In this document: positions 50,035-60,394 of the stretch, piece after piece
Numbering within the stretch: the first letter of the stretch is position 1
Layout: the number at the start of each line of letters is the position of its first letter
Assembly: GCA_023548195.1 (NCBI GenBank)
Contig: JAJHZJ010000577.1
Location: 124,001-188,000 of the forward strand
Origin: Bettongia penicillata ogilbyi
Taxonomy: Eukaryota; Chordata; Mammalia; Diprotodontia; Potoroidae
DNA length: 64,000 nucleotides
Direction of reading: 5' to 3'
The notes under the pieces: model-generated
What the model was told of the DNA's origin: nothing
Seen by the model: only the letters and a program-made list of their open reading frames with translations
The model's database searches: none
Translations under genes and position numbers: made by a program

Positions 50035-50290
50035 ATAAGTGACACAATGGAGACACATTCATTTGAAATCAGAAAGACCCTAGTTCAAATCTTACCTCAG
50101 ATATTTAATATATGTGTGACCCTAGGCAAGTTACTTAAGCCCAGCCTCCCTCAGTTTCCTCATCTGTAAAATGGAGATTAACAATAGCATCTACCTACTA
50201 GAATTTTTGTGAGGGTAAAATGAGATATCTATAAAGCTCTTAGCACAGTGACTGGAACTTAGTAGGCACCTAAAAAATGCTTCTTTTCTT
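50035..50290 (+). mobile_element. MIR-like SINE, nearly full
   Basis: GTTCAAATCTTACCTCAGAT, GTGTGACCCTAGGCAAGTTA, CAGTTTCCTCATCTGTAAAA and CTTAGTAGGCACCTAAAAAA. Confidence 0.7.
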
Positions 50291-50539
50291 CCTAGATGTT
50301 ATTATCGAATTTCAAATCCCTGTTATCCATTTTTGTCCTATATTTTCTGGTAAAATGATAATTTCCCTTAATGAAGAAAATAAGTGAAATAAGAATTGAA
50401 TGACCCTGCCTTTGGTTCCTTGTCTTAATTATTGTTCCATCCTTTCTGATTTCTTATTTTTCTCCAATGTAGTTTAAAAAATAATTTTGTTCTTTTTTAT
50501 ATACACTGTAGTTTTCCTTGATCACCTCTCCGCTCATTC

Positions 50540-51550
50540 TGAGTTACTGCCTTTGCTACCATCTTAGCCTTGGGACTGACTGAATTTACATATGAATGGT
50601 TCAGAAATATCTTTGAGTACTTGGAGAAAATCTTGCCCTATGAGCTTAGTTTACTTTGTCTAGTGCCTCTTCCTCACCCACAAATTTATAAAATATTTCT
50701 AAATGTCCCCCTCCCCACATTCAAGCTCTTCATAACTTCCAGACTATCAGGATATCACAGATCTAGACAAGTGATTAAATAATTTAAGATTCTTCCTACT
50801 TTGTCTCCTTTTCTTTCTCTTTATTCAAATTCAATCTTCCTCCTGTTAGTTATTCCATAGAACTTTCTTCTGTCAAGGCTCAAAGTCAAATAACTTCTGG
50901 CTTGCTCAATGAGGTTTGTCTATGTTGTGCCTGGGAAGACCTAGTGCTAATGTCTCAGTCTCCTGGTAATCATCCATATTTTTCTATTGCTGCTAACTCT
51001 CTACCTATTCTATCCTCTTCCCTTCCTAAAGTACTATATAATTTGCTTGCCATTTCTTCACCATTCCCACCCCATTTTGCCCTTTTCAGCCAAAACCCTA
51101 TCCTGTGCTTCTGCTCCTTCCATGGAGGCTTTATCCACTACTTCCCCAGGTTGCTGCTGCTGATTTATGTTGAAGTGCCTCCTCCTTTCTCTGCTTCCCT
51201 TCTCACTGCTCCTGTTGCCCTTTTAGGGAAAATTTACTTGTAATTTTCCATGAGTGGCGCTGCTTGCTTTCGGCTCCAGGGAACGTCATGCTTCTCCTAG
51301 GATAACCCAATCACCTTGAAATCTCATTACCTTTCAGACTGAATCTGTTTTTATACTCACCATCCTTTCAACTTTCTCAGTTGCCTCTGACTGGAGGGCT
51401 AGAAGTTGAAGCATTAAAATCATCCCCAACATTTCTTTATAGAGAGCTCAGAACTTTTCAGGCAACTTTCCATTTTCCATCAGCAGCTTTACTTCATTTT
51501 GTCTCCATAGAACATCATTGTCTCTACCTCTCTCCTCAACACAGTTCCCA
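50540..51550. other. Unclassified intergenic DNA
   Basis: Pyrimidine-rich sequence. A 113-codon frame (50902-51243) rich in Leu, Pro and Ser reflects composition and resembles no family that I know. Confidence 0.3.
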
Positions 51551-51692
51551 ATACATAAATGATTGTTGACAACCAAAATTTAACAAGAGAAGTCAATCTG
51601 TTCGTGGGTACAAACTTTTGTTTAAAGACCAACACCAGAATGAAGAAGCCAGACAAAAACCATTTCATCTGTGGAAGTGAATGTCTAAATAG

Positions 51693-51768
51693 TTTACATA
51701 TGTTAATGGGAATTTTACATATGTTACATGTTTACATATGTTACATGTTTACATATGTTAACGGGAAT
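51693..51768. repeat. Four-unit minisatellite, 21-17-17-21
   Basis: TTTACATATGTTAATGGGAAT, then TTTACATATGTTACATG twice, then the first unit again with a C. The arrangement A-B-B-A' is exact apart from one base. Confidence 0.9.
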
Positions 51769-52497
51769 ATCAAAGAATAGGTTGCAAACGATTTTCTTTG
51801 TAAGGTGGAATTTCAATATATAAAAAACAAGTGAAAGAAAAGTTCTTTTAGGGTTTTCATTATCATGGTTCAAAGAAACACAAAGCATGTCTGAGTCAAG
51901 GAAAACAATCAAGTATTGTATAGATGGCAGAATCTTGGAGGTGGGAAGCAAGATTTGCACACACACATGCACGCACGCACACATGCACACATTTGAAATT
52001 AAAATTCGTGCAAATATTGAGACAAATGTCCATACTGGAAACTCACTAAATTTGAAACCAAGAAAGTAAGATTGGTCAAAAAGAAAAGAGGGTACACTCA
52101 GTCTGGTCAGTTACTATTGTCAATTTGAGTCTCACTTTCCAAATCCATTTGGTTCATTCTGTATAATGGACTGAAATGCTCCATTAGCATTAAATTCCTT
52201 AGCAAAAGATGGTCTAGTTTTGTTTAAAAAAATTACAGTGAAGTAGAAATAATCACTTTTGTTTCCATTTTGCTTCTGTGGTAAAGATTGGAGTTGAAGA
52301 ACTAATGTGATTCCAGACTCCCAGCCAAGAAGCAAGTCCTGTCTTGGTAAAAATATTGATTCTCTTCAGTTTTATTTTTCTCATGTATGGAACCAGTCCC
52401 TTGGAGTCACTGAACCACACTGGTCAAGGACATTCTTATCAGAATTCCAAAGGCATCCAACTGGGAGTCTATCAATATATACAGAAAAATTACATAA

Positions 52498-52745
52498 ATA
52501 GGCAGCTAGATGGTACAGTAGGTAGCTCCTTGGACCTAGAGTCAGGAAAACCTCAGTTCAAATCCAGCCTCAGATAGCAAGTGCTAGCAGTGTGGTTTTA
52601 GGCAAATCACGTAACCTCAGTTTTCTTGTCCGCAAAATCAGGATAATAGTAACATATGCCTCCCAGGGCTGTTGTGGAGATACAATATAGATAAAGCACT
52701 TTGTAAGCCTTAAATCACTATGTAAATATTATCTATTATTAAATG
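52498..52745 (+). mobile_element. tRNA-derived SINE with MIR-like 3' end
   Basis: AGGCAGCTAGATGGTACAGT, ACCTAGAGTCAGGAAAACCT, TGTGGTTTTAGGCAAATCAC and AAAGCACTTTGTAAGCCTTA. Confidence 0.75.
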
Positions 52746-52964
52746 TCACTTCAAAACTCTGTTTATTGAAATACAGACCTAAATAATGAGAAATATTAGT
52801 TGATCATGAATATTAGGCAATATAATATTGACAATACCACCTAAATTAATTTATTTGGGATCATACAAATCAGACTACTAAAGGAATACTTTATTGAAAT
52901 AGAAACATAATAATAAAATTCATATGGAGACTCAAGAGGTCAAGAGTCTCAAGGGAAATGGTTA

Positions 52965-53220
52965 ATAAAAAATAATAGCTAATATTTATAAAGCCTTTAC
53001 TATGTACCAAGTGCTTTACAATTACTATCTCATTTGATTTTCACAATAACCCTGGGGAATAGATGCTATTATTAATCTTCATTTTGCAGATAAGAGAACT
53101 GATACAAACAGAGGTTAAGTGACTTGTCCTGGATCACACAGCTAGGAAAGCTGCATTGGTATCAAATCTTTCTGATTGCACAATGCCACTCTATCTACTG
53201 CATTATCTTGCTGTCCTCAA
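52965..53220 (-). mobile_element. MIR-like/tRNA-SINE
   Basis: CTTTACTATGTACCAAGTGC, TCATTTGATTTTCACAATAA, AGTGACTTGTCCTGGATCAC and CTACTGCATTATCTTGCTGT in complement order. Confidence 0.7.
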
Positions 53221-53455
53221 AAAGCAAGAATGGTTCGTTTTGATTACGTAAAGTTGAAAAGTTTTTGCACAAACAAATCCAACCACTAAGATTAGAAGGG
53301 GCATAATTAATTGGGGGAAAAGATATCTCCAAAGAATATTTCTCTGAGGTCTTATTTCCAAGATATACAGAATATTCCAAAATTCTTCGTGCAGTTTTAA
53401 GCCTTAAGAGCTAAGATTTTAGCCTGTATCTTTTGGGACATTAATACTTTTGCTA

Positions 53456-53456
<1 letters not shown>

Positions 53457-53507
<51 letters not shown>

Positions 53508-53510
53508 ACA
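53457..53510. repeat. (CA)n microsatellite
   Basis: About 25 CA units with one TA interruption inside an L1 fragment. Confidence 0.95.
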
Positions 53511-54152
53511 GTTGATTAAAAATATGAGAATAAAAGCCATTCCCCAACTGATAAATAGTGTAAGGATACAGATTCTTTACAAGAGAATAAACTCAGACTG
53601 TCTTAACTCACATGAAAAAAATGCTCTAAAACATCACTAATAATTAGACAAATATAAGTCAAAGCAATTCTAAAGTTCCTCCTTACACTCATCAGATTTC
53701 CAAAGATGGCAAAAGAAGAAAATGACAGATGTTGGAAGGGCTACAAGGTAGCAGGCACATTGATATTACATCAGTGGAACTGTGAATGGGTCCAACTACC
53801 CTGGAAAACATTTGAAATCATTCACAAAAGTTACAAAATGTTGCATGTTATTTGACCCATATATGTTATTGCAAAGACTAAGCCACAAAGAGATCAAAGA
53901 AAGAGAAAAGGTCATGTATGTATAAAAATATTTATAGTAATTCTTTTTGGGGTGACAAAAATGGCAATAAGGAGATGTTCATAGACTGAGAAATGGCTGA
54001 ACAAATTGTGTTATATGAATGTAATGGGATATTAGTGTGCTATAGAAAAGGAAAAAAAAATTCAGAGACATGGAAATACTTGAATAAACTGATACAGAGC
54101 AAAGTGAGCATAACCAGAAGAATGATTTCTACTATAATATCAATATTACTAA

Positions 54153-54165
54153 AACAAATAGTTTT
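54153..54165. repeat. Target-site duplication, left copy
   Basis: AACAAATAGTTTT, identical to 57149-57161. On the element's strand it begins AAAAC, the expected downstream half of an L1 endonuclease TT/AAAA-type site. Confidence 0.9.
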
Positions 54166-55206
54166 TTCTTTTTTATCTATCTATTTATTTATTTAATTAA
54201 CTTTTTACATGCATTTTCACAAATTTTTGGGTTCCAAATTTTCTCCCCTTTTCTCCCCTCCCCCCACCCCAATACCCCAAGCAATCTAATTTTCCCTATC
54301 TCCAATCTGCCCTCTCTTCTGTCATCCCTCCCTTCTCTTGTCTCCATCTTCTCTTTTCTCCTGTAGGGCCAGATGACTTTCTATTCCTCCTTAACTGTGT
54401 GTCTTCTTTCCTAGTTGCAACAACAATACTAAACAGTTGTTCCTAAAACTTTGAGTTCCAAATTCTCCCCATCCCTCCCTCCCCACCCATTCCCTTTGGG
54501 ACGGCAGGCAATTCAATATAGGCCCTATCTGTGTAGTTTTGCAAATGACCTCCCTGATAGTCGTGTTGTGTAAGACTAACTGAATTACCATCCCTCCTAA
54601 CCTGCCCCTCGTTATTTCTCTTCTGTCTTTTGATCCTGTCCCTCCCCAAGTGTTGACTTCAAATTGCTCCCTCCTCCCTTTGCCCTCCCTTCCATCATCC
54701 CCCCCCTTGCAATATCTCCTTCTCCCCCACTTTCTTATACTGTAAGATAGGTTTTCATACCAAAATGAGTGTGCATTTCACTCCTTCGTTTAGTCAAATG
54801 TGATGAGGGTAAACTTCTTGTTTTTTGTTTTTTTTTTCCTCAGCTCTCCTCTTTTTCCCTCCACTAAAAAAATCTCCTACTTGCCTCTTAAATGATATAT
54901 AGTTACCCCCTTCCATTTCCCCCTCTTTCCTCCCACTACATTTCTCTCTCACCATTTACCTTAATTTCTTTTAAGGTATGGTCCCATCCTATTCAGTTCA
55001 ATCTGTGCTCTCTGTGTCTGTATGTGTGTGCTGGTGTGTATGTGTGTGCATGCGTGTACATGTGTATGTGTGGTCCCACCAACTACCCAGATACTGAAAA
55101 GTTTTAAGAGTTAGAAATATTGTCTTTCCCTGTATGAATGTAAACAGTTCACTTCTGGTAAGTCCCTTAATACTTCTCTTTGCTGTTTCCTTTTTCATGC
55201 TTCTTC

Positions 55207-56310
55207 TCATTCTTGTGTTTGAAAGTCAAATTTTCTTTTCAGCTCTGGTCTTTTCATCAAGAATGATTGAAAGTCCTCTGTTTCATTGAAAGACCATATT
55301 TTCCCTTGAAGTATTATACTCAGTTTAGCTGGGTAGGTGATTCTTGGTTTGAGTCCTAGTTCCTTTGCCTTCTGGAATATCCTATTCCATGCCCTTCGAT
55401 CCCTTAATGTGGAAGCTGCTAGATCTTGAGTTATCCTGATTGTATTTCCACAGTACTGGAATTGTTTCTTTCTAGCTGCTTGCAAGATTTTTTCCTTGAG
55501 TTGGGAGTTCTGGAATTTGGCCACAGTGTTCCTAGGAGTTTCTCTTTTTGGATCTCTTTCAGGTGGTGATCGATGGATTCTTTCAATACTTATTTTGCCC
55601 TCTGGTTCTAGAATGTCAGGGCAGTTTTCCTTGATAATTTTATGGAAGATGATGTCTAGGCTCTTTTTTTGATCATGACTTTCAGGTAGTCCCATAATTT
55701 TTAAATTGTCTCTCCTGGATCTATTTTCCAGGTCAGTTGTTTTTCCCATGAGATATTTCACATTATCTTCCATTTTTTCATTCTTTTGGTTTTGTTTAGT
55801 GATTTCTTGGTTTCTCATAAAGTCATTAGACTCCATCTGTTCCATTCTAATTTTGAGAGAACTATTTTCTTCAGTGAGCTTTTGAGCCTCTTTTTCCATT
55901 TGGCTCATTCTGCTTTTGAAAGCATTCTTCTCCTCATTGGCTTTTTGAATCTCTTTTGCCAATTGAGTGAGCCTATTTTTCAAGGTGTTAATTTCCTCAG
56001 CATTTTTTTGGGTCTCCTTTACCAAGGTATTGATCTGTTTTTCATACTGTTCTTGCATCTCTGTCATTTCTCTTCCCAGTTTTTCCTCCACCTGTCTAAC
56101 TTGCTTTTCAAAATCCTTTTTGAGCTCTTCCAAGGCCTGAGCCCACCCGCCACCCCCCTGGGGTGTCTGGGGTACTGAGGCCCCGCCCTCCACATCTTTC
56201 CCCGATGGCAAGAATACGTCCTCATCTTCGTCAGATCCGAATGTTGGGATCATTTGCATTTGTTGGAAAAAACTCTCTATAGTCTTATTTTTCTTCCCTT
56301 TTCTAGGCAT
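55207..56310 (-). CDS. Intact L1-type ORF1 protein of the half-L1
   Basis: 367 residues (human L1 ORF1p is 338). A basic start PRKGKKNKT is followed by an acidic, Gly/Pro-rich segment (about 25-55). A long coiled coil runs about 56-195 (LKNRLTQLAKEIQKANEEKN, then EENSSLKIRMEQME), which in L1 ORF1p drives trimerisation. An RRM at about 198-295 begins RRDNLKIMGLPE and includes ETPRNTVAKF. The C-terminal RNA-binding domain (about 298-355) has RDRRAW and PRITYPAKLS. Family role: coats L1 RNA and acts as a nucleic-acid chaperone. With no ORF2 in the element, movement would need L1 ORF2p in trans. No stop or frameshift. The start was chosen because it follows the 5' UTR and aligns with decayed starts at 8126 and 44704. 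Confidence 0.88.
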   Translation of the reverse strand: MPRKGKKNKTIESFFQQMQMIPTFGSDEDEDVFLPSGKDVEGGASVPQTPQGGGGWAQALEELKKDFEKQVRQVEEKLGREMTEMQEQYEKQINTLVKETQKNAEEINTLKNRLTQLAKEIQKANEEKNAFKSRMSQMEKEAQKLTEENSSLKIRMEQMESNDFMRNQEITKQNQKNEKMEDNVKYLMGKTTDLENRSRRDNLKIMGLPESHDQKKSLDIIFHKIIKENCPDILEPEGKISIERIHRSPPERDPKRETPRNTVAKFQNSQLKEKILQAARKKQFQYCGNTIRITQDLAASTLRDRRAWNRIFQKAKELGLKPRITYPAKLSIILQGKIWSFNETEDFQSFLMKRPELKRKFDFQTQE

Positions 56311-56430
56311 TTTCCCAGCGAGTTACTTGACTTCTGCGATTCCTTTCCACCCCTGCCTGGATCCGCCCAGCTAGTGCTTGGCCTCTGAGATTCAAATGGG
56401 CTTTCTGCGGCAAGCTTTAGTTCTGGCGCT

Positions 56431-56654
56431 GGGGTGGGGGCAGGGCCGCCTCCCAGGCTCAGCTCCCTCAAGGGCTTTATGCAGAGACTTTCAGGAATGG
56501 AGCGGGTGGGGGCGGGGTGGGGTGCCCGCCTCCTAGGCTCAGTTCCCTCAGGGGCTTTATGCAGAGGCCTTCAGTAATAGAGCGGGGTGGGGGCAGGGCC
56601 GTCTCCCAGGCTCAGCTCCCTCAGGTTGTTTATGCAGAAACTTTCAGTAATGAA
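56431..56654 (-). repeat. Three 5' UTR monomers of half-L1 copy 3
   Basis: Units 56431-56503, 56504-56583 and 56584-56654 (73, 80 and 71 bases). Each has GGGTGGGGGC(A/G)GGG, CTCAG(C/T)TCCCTCA, TTTATGCAGA and CTTTCAG/CCTTCAG-AAT. The array lies just 5' of ORF1 on the element's strand, the usual place for L1 promoter monomers. Confidence 0.9.
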
Positions 56655-57125
56655 GATCCTGCCTGCTGCTGGGGGATTCCTGAGTCCTGGGCTGCTGCTG
56701 CCTCAGCCACCGCCCACGCCTCTGCCTCCGCCGCTTCCTGCCCCCGTCTCTGCCACAGCCGCTTCCTCCCGAGGGGGCGCGAGTCACGGAGACGCCCTGC
56801 TCCCCCTCTCGTCCAGCCCAGGCTTCTCTCTCACTGACCTGTAGCTTCTGTGGGCGGAGGGACTTTCCCGGCTGCCGGAGCTTCCGTGTCTGAAGCCTGC
56901 TCGGGTCAGCTTCTCTGGGGCTGCGGCCAGGGCAGCGCTGGGGGTGGCGTCCGCTTTCCGGGGCGCAACGGACCCTGGGGACGGGTCTCCAGGGCTCCCT
57001 GGAACGGAAATCTCTTCCACTCCGTTTCTGCACACCTTGTATTGACCCAGAAGTTATGGGGGTCTCTTTTTACATTAATTCTATGGGCTTTGGTTTCGCA
57101 GCTCGTAAACATGCGTCCTTCTACT

Positions 57126-57135
57126 CCGCCATCTT
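57126..57135 (-). promoter_or_regulatory. YY1-type motif at the half-L1 5' end
   Basis: On the - strand AAGATGGCGG, starting about 14 bases from the element's first base. Human L1 has a YY1 site with CAAGATGGCC at nearly the same offset that sets its transcription start. In copy 1 the core is AAGACGGCGG and in copy 2 AAGATGGCAG. Confidence 0.6.
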
Positions 57136-57148
57136 GGCTCTGCCCCTG

Positions 57149-57161
57149 AACAAATAGTTTT
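57149..57161. repeat. Target-site duplication, right copy
   Basis: AACAAATAGTTTT, identical to 54153-54165 on the other side of half-L1 copy 3. Confidence 0.9.
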
Positions 57162-57500
57162 GAAAGGCTTAAGAACTCTGATCAATTAAGTGATCAACCA
57201 TGATTCTGAGGGGCTGATGAAGAAAGTAACCCATTTCATGACAGAACAAGATGAAGACTAATTTATAGAATAAGAAATGCATTATTGCCATGAATTTGTT
57301 TTGCATGGTTGTGTTTATATGATATGGAGTCTCTTTTTTCCTCCCTCCCTATCTCCTTTGCATTTTTCCTTCCTTCCTTTTCCTTCCTTTCTTTCTTCCT
57401 TCCATCTCTTTTTTTTCCTTCTGTGGATGGAGAGATAAGAAGGAGAAAAAAGGAAAGCTTGAATACTTGATAACTGAGAAACAAAAAACTGACATTTTAA
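57162..57500 (+). mobile_element. L1 3' UTR, 3' half of interrupted copy
   Basis: GATCAATTAAGTGATCAACC, ATGATTCTGAGGGGCTGATG and CTTGCATGGTTGTG-like sequence continue the L1 interrupted at 54165. The right end grades into a pyrimidine-rich tract (57330-57425). Confidence 0.55.
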
Positions 57501-57814
57501 AGAAAAGTTGATGGAATTGAAAATACAGCCACATCTATCCATATTTGTAACCTGGATTTATGATCCATGTTTATGGGACATGTTTTCTGGTCTAGTCTCA
57601 TCTTTTACACTTACTGACTTTGCTTCATTGAGTGTATGACAAATTCTCTCCAAAAAGAATTTTAAAAAACAGTCCATAAGAACTGAAGCCACTGGAAAAA
57701 AAAAAGTAGAAGGGTTTTTTGGAGAAAACCAAATGAGAGAAAATGAATCAACTGGACATTTCCAAAATATCAGGGAGTATAACCAGAAACAATATATAAT
57801 GGATATCATAAGTT

Positions 57815-57985
57815 ATTAAGGACCTCAAAAGTCATCTAGTCCAATTCCTTCATTTTACAAATATTAAAATGGAGGATTAGGGAAGTTAATTGACTTGCCC
57901 TAGGTCACACAATAAAGGTGGCATTTGAACCCAGGTCTTCTGGCTTTATAATCAGTGCTCATTCCACTGCAATCCCATTGATTTC
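57815..57985 (-). mobile_element. MIR/tRNA-SINE fragment
   Basis: TTAAGGACCTCAAAAGTCATC, TTAATTGACTTGCCCTAGGT and CATTTGAACCCAGGTCTTCT. Confidence 0.6.
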
Positions 57986-58239
57986 CTTAAGAATTGGAGA
58001 AATATCAGACTTGAATATGTCCCCTGGAGATTTCAAATCAGATAGTAGTTTGAAAAGTTCCTGGATCATAATCTGATAGTAGATTTGTAAATGGCCAAAG
58101 CATGGAACTGGATATTCCAATGGCTTTGTCATTCCTTTAATGACAAAGCAGGAAGACAATTTATGGTCCTGTGTCAGTAATGCTAGGCACATGTAAACAC
58201 TAGGGATGGCATCGAAGAGAAGGCAGATAGCTCTAGAAA

Positions 58240-58370
58240 GGATATTTCACCAAGATTGTTGAGTCTAATGTGCTCATTTTGTAAATGAGGAAACTGAAAT
58301 CCAGAGACAGGAAATAGGTTGCCTGTGATGTCAGAGGTAGTAAGTAACACAACTGAGATAAGAAACCATG
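58240..58370 (-). mobile_element. MIR-like SINE fragment
   Basis: TTTTGTAAATGAGGAAACTG and GAGACAGGAAATAGGTTGCC. Decayed. Confidence 0.4.
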
Positions 58371-58872
58371 TCTAATATTAAAATATTATGAGAAAAACCT
58401 ATAATCTTTTTAGATGTTAAACCATAAACTGCTGAAGAAGTGAATTCACTGTAGTGAACTCAAATTTTTTCTTCTTGTTATGTTATTATCTCTGTGTTGT
58501 TTCTCTGAACCAGGGTGATTTACAGGTTCTAATTCAAATCTCACACTGTCGATTTCTACATAAAATGCAGACATCAAATCACTCTTTTATTTCCCCATAG
58601 ACCATGCTTTCACAGACTAACACCCTTTGATGTCTTTTCACAAGTATTTGTCTCTCTCTCCTTTCTTTTCTAATTCCTCTGAAGTAATGACCCAGGATGA
58701 TGGGAAAATATTTTCTTATGTCATTGAAATACCACACTTCTTCTATTAATTTTTACACATTTTTCCTAGAACAACTGTTCTAGAATGAATCCCATAAGGG
58801 TTACCTCACAGGAGTCTGGTCCTGTTTTGGCTATGGTTGTATGTGTGTGTATATTGATAAATGATAATAGTA

Positions 58873-58887
58873 ATACACACACACACA

Positions 58888-58934
<47 letters not shown>

Positions 58935-58976
58935 CCTATACATATATGCATATGTACATATATATATATACTCATC
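58873..58976. repeat. Compound (CA)n(TA)n microsatellite
   Basis: Nine CA units run directly into about 20 TA units and then imperfect TACATA repeats to 58976. Confidence 0.95.
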
Positions 58977-59319
58977 TACTATATATTATACTTATATACA
59001 TTCCTACCTCATATATTATATAGCAATACGTGCATATCTCTCTCATATATCAATATGTATATTCTCTATTGTATATATGTAAAATATGCAATCTGAAGTC
59101 CATGGGTTGGACCACAATAGTTCCCTGCCCAAACTCCACTCAATCACTGGAGTGATTATTATCATGCTTAAAGTGATTATCACTAGTAACAGTGTCTGTT
59201 GATTTGGTTATTTTTCTTTTGTTAATCAAAAGGGCCATTCCCTAACTACTTCTTAAAGAGGCCTATTCTCTCAATGGGCATTACCTCTCTAAATGAGTAC
59301 CTGAAAAACCAAGCCTAAA

Positions 59320-59525
59320 AAGGCCAAGGTCTCCCATTGCATCCTGGGCAATCTCCAGTCATCCTGATGAATATTGGTCACTGGACCCAAATGGCTCAAG
59401 AGGAGAAAGAGATTGGTGACCTCTCACAGCCCTTCCTCATGCAAAACAAAGTCAAGTGCAAGTCATGTCGTCATTTCTCTGATGTCATGGTCTTTTTCTA
59501 AAACCAAGGATGGACATAAACAGAC
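59320..59525 (+). mobile_element. LINE-tailed SINE, copy 4 (full 5' end)
   Basis: CCAAGGTCTCCCATTGCATC, GATGAATATTGGTCACTGGA, GTGACCTCTCACAGCCCTTC, CAAGTGCAAGTCATGTCGTC and the tail GATGTCATGGTCTTTTTCTA. An ACAGACAG-type repeat follows. Confidence 0.7.
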
Positions 59526-59703
59526 AGATCATATACATACATACATACTTATATATATATATAATGTGTGTGCGTGCATGTGTGTATGTATACACAATAC
59601 AAATAGGCTCTCCTCTATGAAAAACTTACGTTTGCTTAGCAGCATGATTTTTGTACATCTTTCTGGAATTACAAAAAATCCAAATGGGATTAGTGTCTAT
59701 ACT

Positions 59704-59856
59704 CAGGGAGACCACATGTGGTCCTCTAGGTCCTCAGGTGTGACCCTTTGACTGAATCCAAATCCTAAGGATTTGTTCTGTAACGCTTTGATTCAGTCAA
59801 TAGGCCATACTTGAGGCCCTAGAGAGCCACTCTAGGGACTCTACTCCTCTTCCCAA
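59704..59856. mobile_element. hAT-like MITE, copy 2
   Basis: CCACATGTGGTCCTCTAGGT...CCCTTTGACTGAATCC, centre AAGGATTTGTTCTGTAACGC, then GATTCAGTCAATAGGCC...TTGAGGCCCTAGAGAGCC. Arms are inverted copies of each other. The outer ends are decayed. Confidence 0.6.
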
Positions 59857-60194
59857 GCCTCAGATAATACTGAAGGGGAGATAATTTCACCTGCTCCTTT
59901 AAAGCAAAATTTCCCAATCTGGATAGGTTTAGTGGGATCTGTGAACTTATATGGGAAAAAAGTCACCTCTATTTTCACCAACCTCTAGTTAAAATTTCAT
60001 ATTTCCTTCAATTATAAATGTAGGAAGCAAATGTCATTTTGAAAAGTGGCCCATGAGCTTCATCAGACTGCTAAGGGGGTCCAAGAGACAAAAAAGTTAA
60101 GACTTCTTGTTTTGAAGAGGTCCAGTTCTCTACTTGCTGCCACACCAGACAAGTATTTAGGGTAGCTACCTGATTTTCTTATTCATAGTCCTAT

Positions 60195-60375
60195 CACTAT
60201 GATAGAGTAGAAGGGCAAATAAATTTGAAGTCAGGGGGACTGGATTCAAATCTCAGTTCTATTAATCACTGTCTGAATGGTCTTGAAAAAGTAATTTATA
60301 CTTTCTGATGCTGTTTCCAAATCTGTAAAATGAAAAAATATGGACTATGTGATCTTTAGGACAAACATCATTTTT
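60195..60375 (+). mobile_element. MIR-like SINE fragment
   Basis: AGGGGGACTGGATTCAAATC, GCTGTTTCCAAATCTGTAAA and GACTATGTGATCTTTAGG. Confidence 0.5.
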
Positions 60376-60394
60376 GAGTTAAGATGGTCATCAG

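Larger units (their letters stand above)
53225..54165 (+). mobile_element. L1 3' portion, 5' half of interrupted copy
   Basis: GGTTCGTTTTGATTACGTAA, AGTTGAAAAGTTTTTGCACA, CTTACACTCATCAGATTTCC, GAATGGGTCCAACTACCCTG and CTGAGAAATGGCTGAACAAA are L1 ORF2 C-terminal coding remnants, as at 36430. It contains a (CA)n and is interrupted at 54165 by half-L1 copy 3; the rest is at 57162. Confidence 0.75.
54166..57148 (-). mobile_element. Half-L1 (HAL1-like) element, copy 3, full length with intact ORF1
   Basis: Flanked by perfect 13-bp duplications. On the - strand: start near GGGGCAGAGCCAAGATGGC, a CpG-rich 5' UTR of about 840 bases with three monomers, a 367-residue ORF1 (56310-55207), then about 1.04 kb of 3' sequence and an A/TAAA-rich tail at 54166-54200. 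No ORF2 is present, and there is no room for one. It inserted into an L1 3' end. Its intact ORF1, retained CpGs and perfect duplications mark it as the youngest of the three. Confidence 0.9.

Noticed and set aside
50902..51243. 113-codon Leu/Pro/Ser-rich frame
   Set aside because: Composition effect of a pyrimidine-rich tract; no domain or signal that I trust.
51693..51768. CRISPR-like regular repeats
   Set aside because: Units are contiguous without spacers and the genome is mammalian; it is a minisatellite.
55786..56178. 130-codon + strand frame opposite ORF1 (also 44194-44520 and 7602-7838)
   Set aside because: Antisense shadow of the coiled-coil region, repeated in each copy only because the sense strand is conserved.
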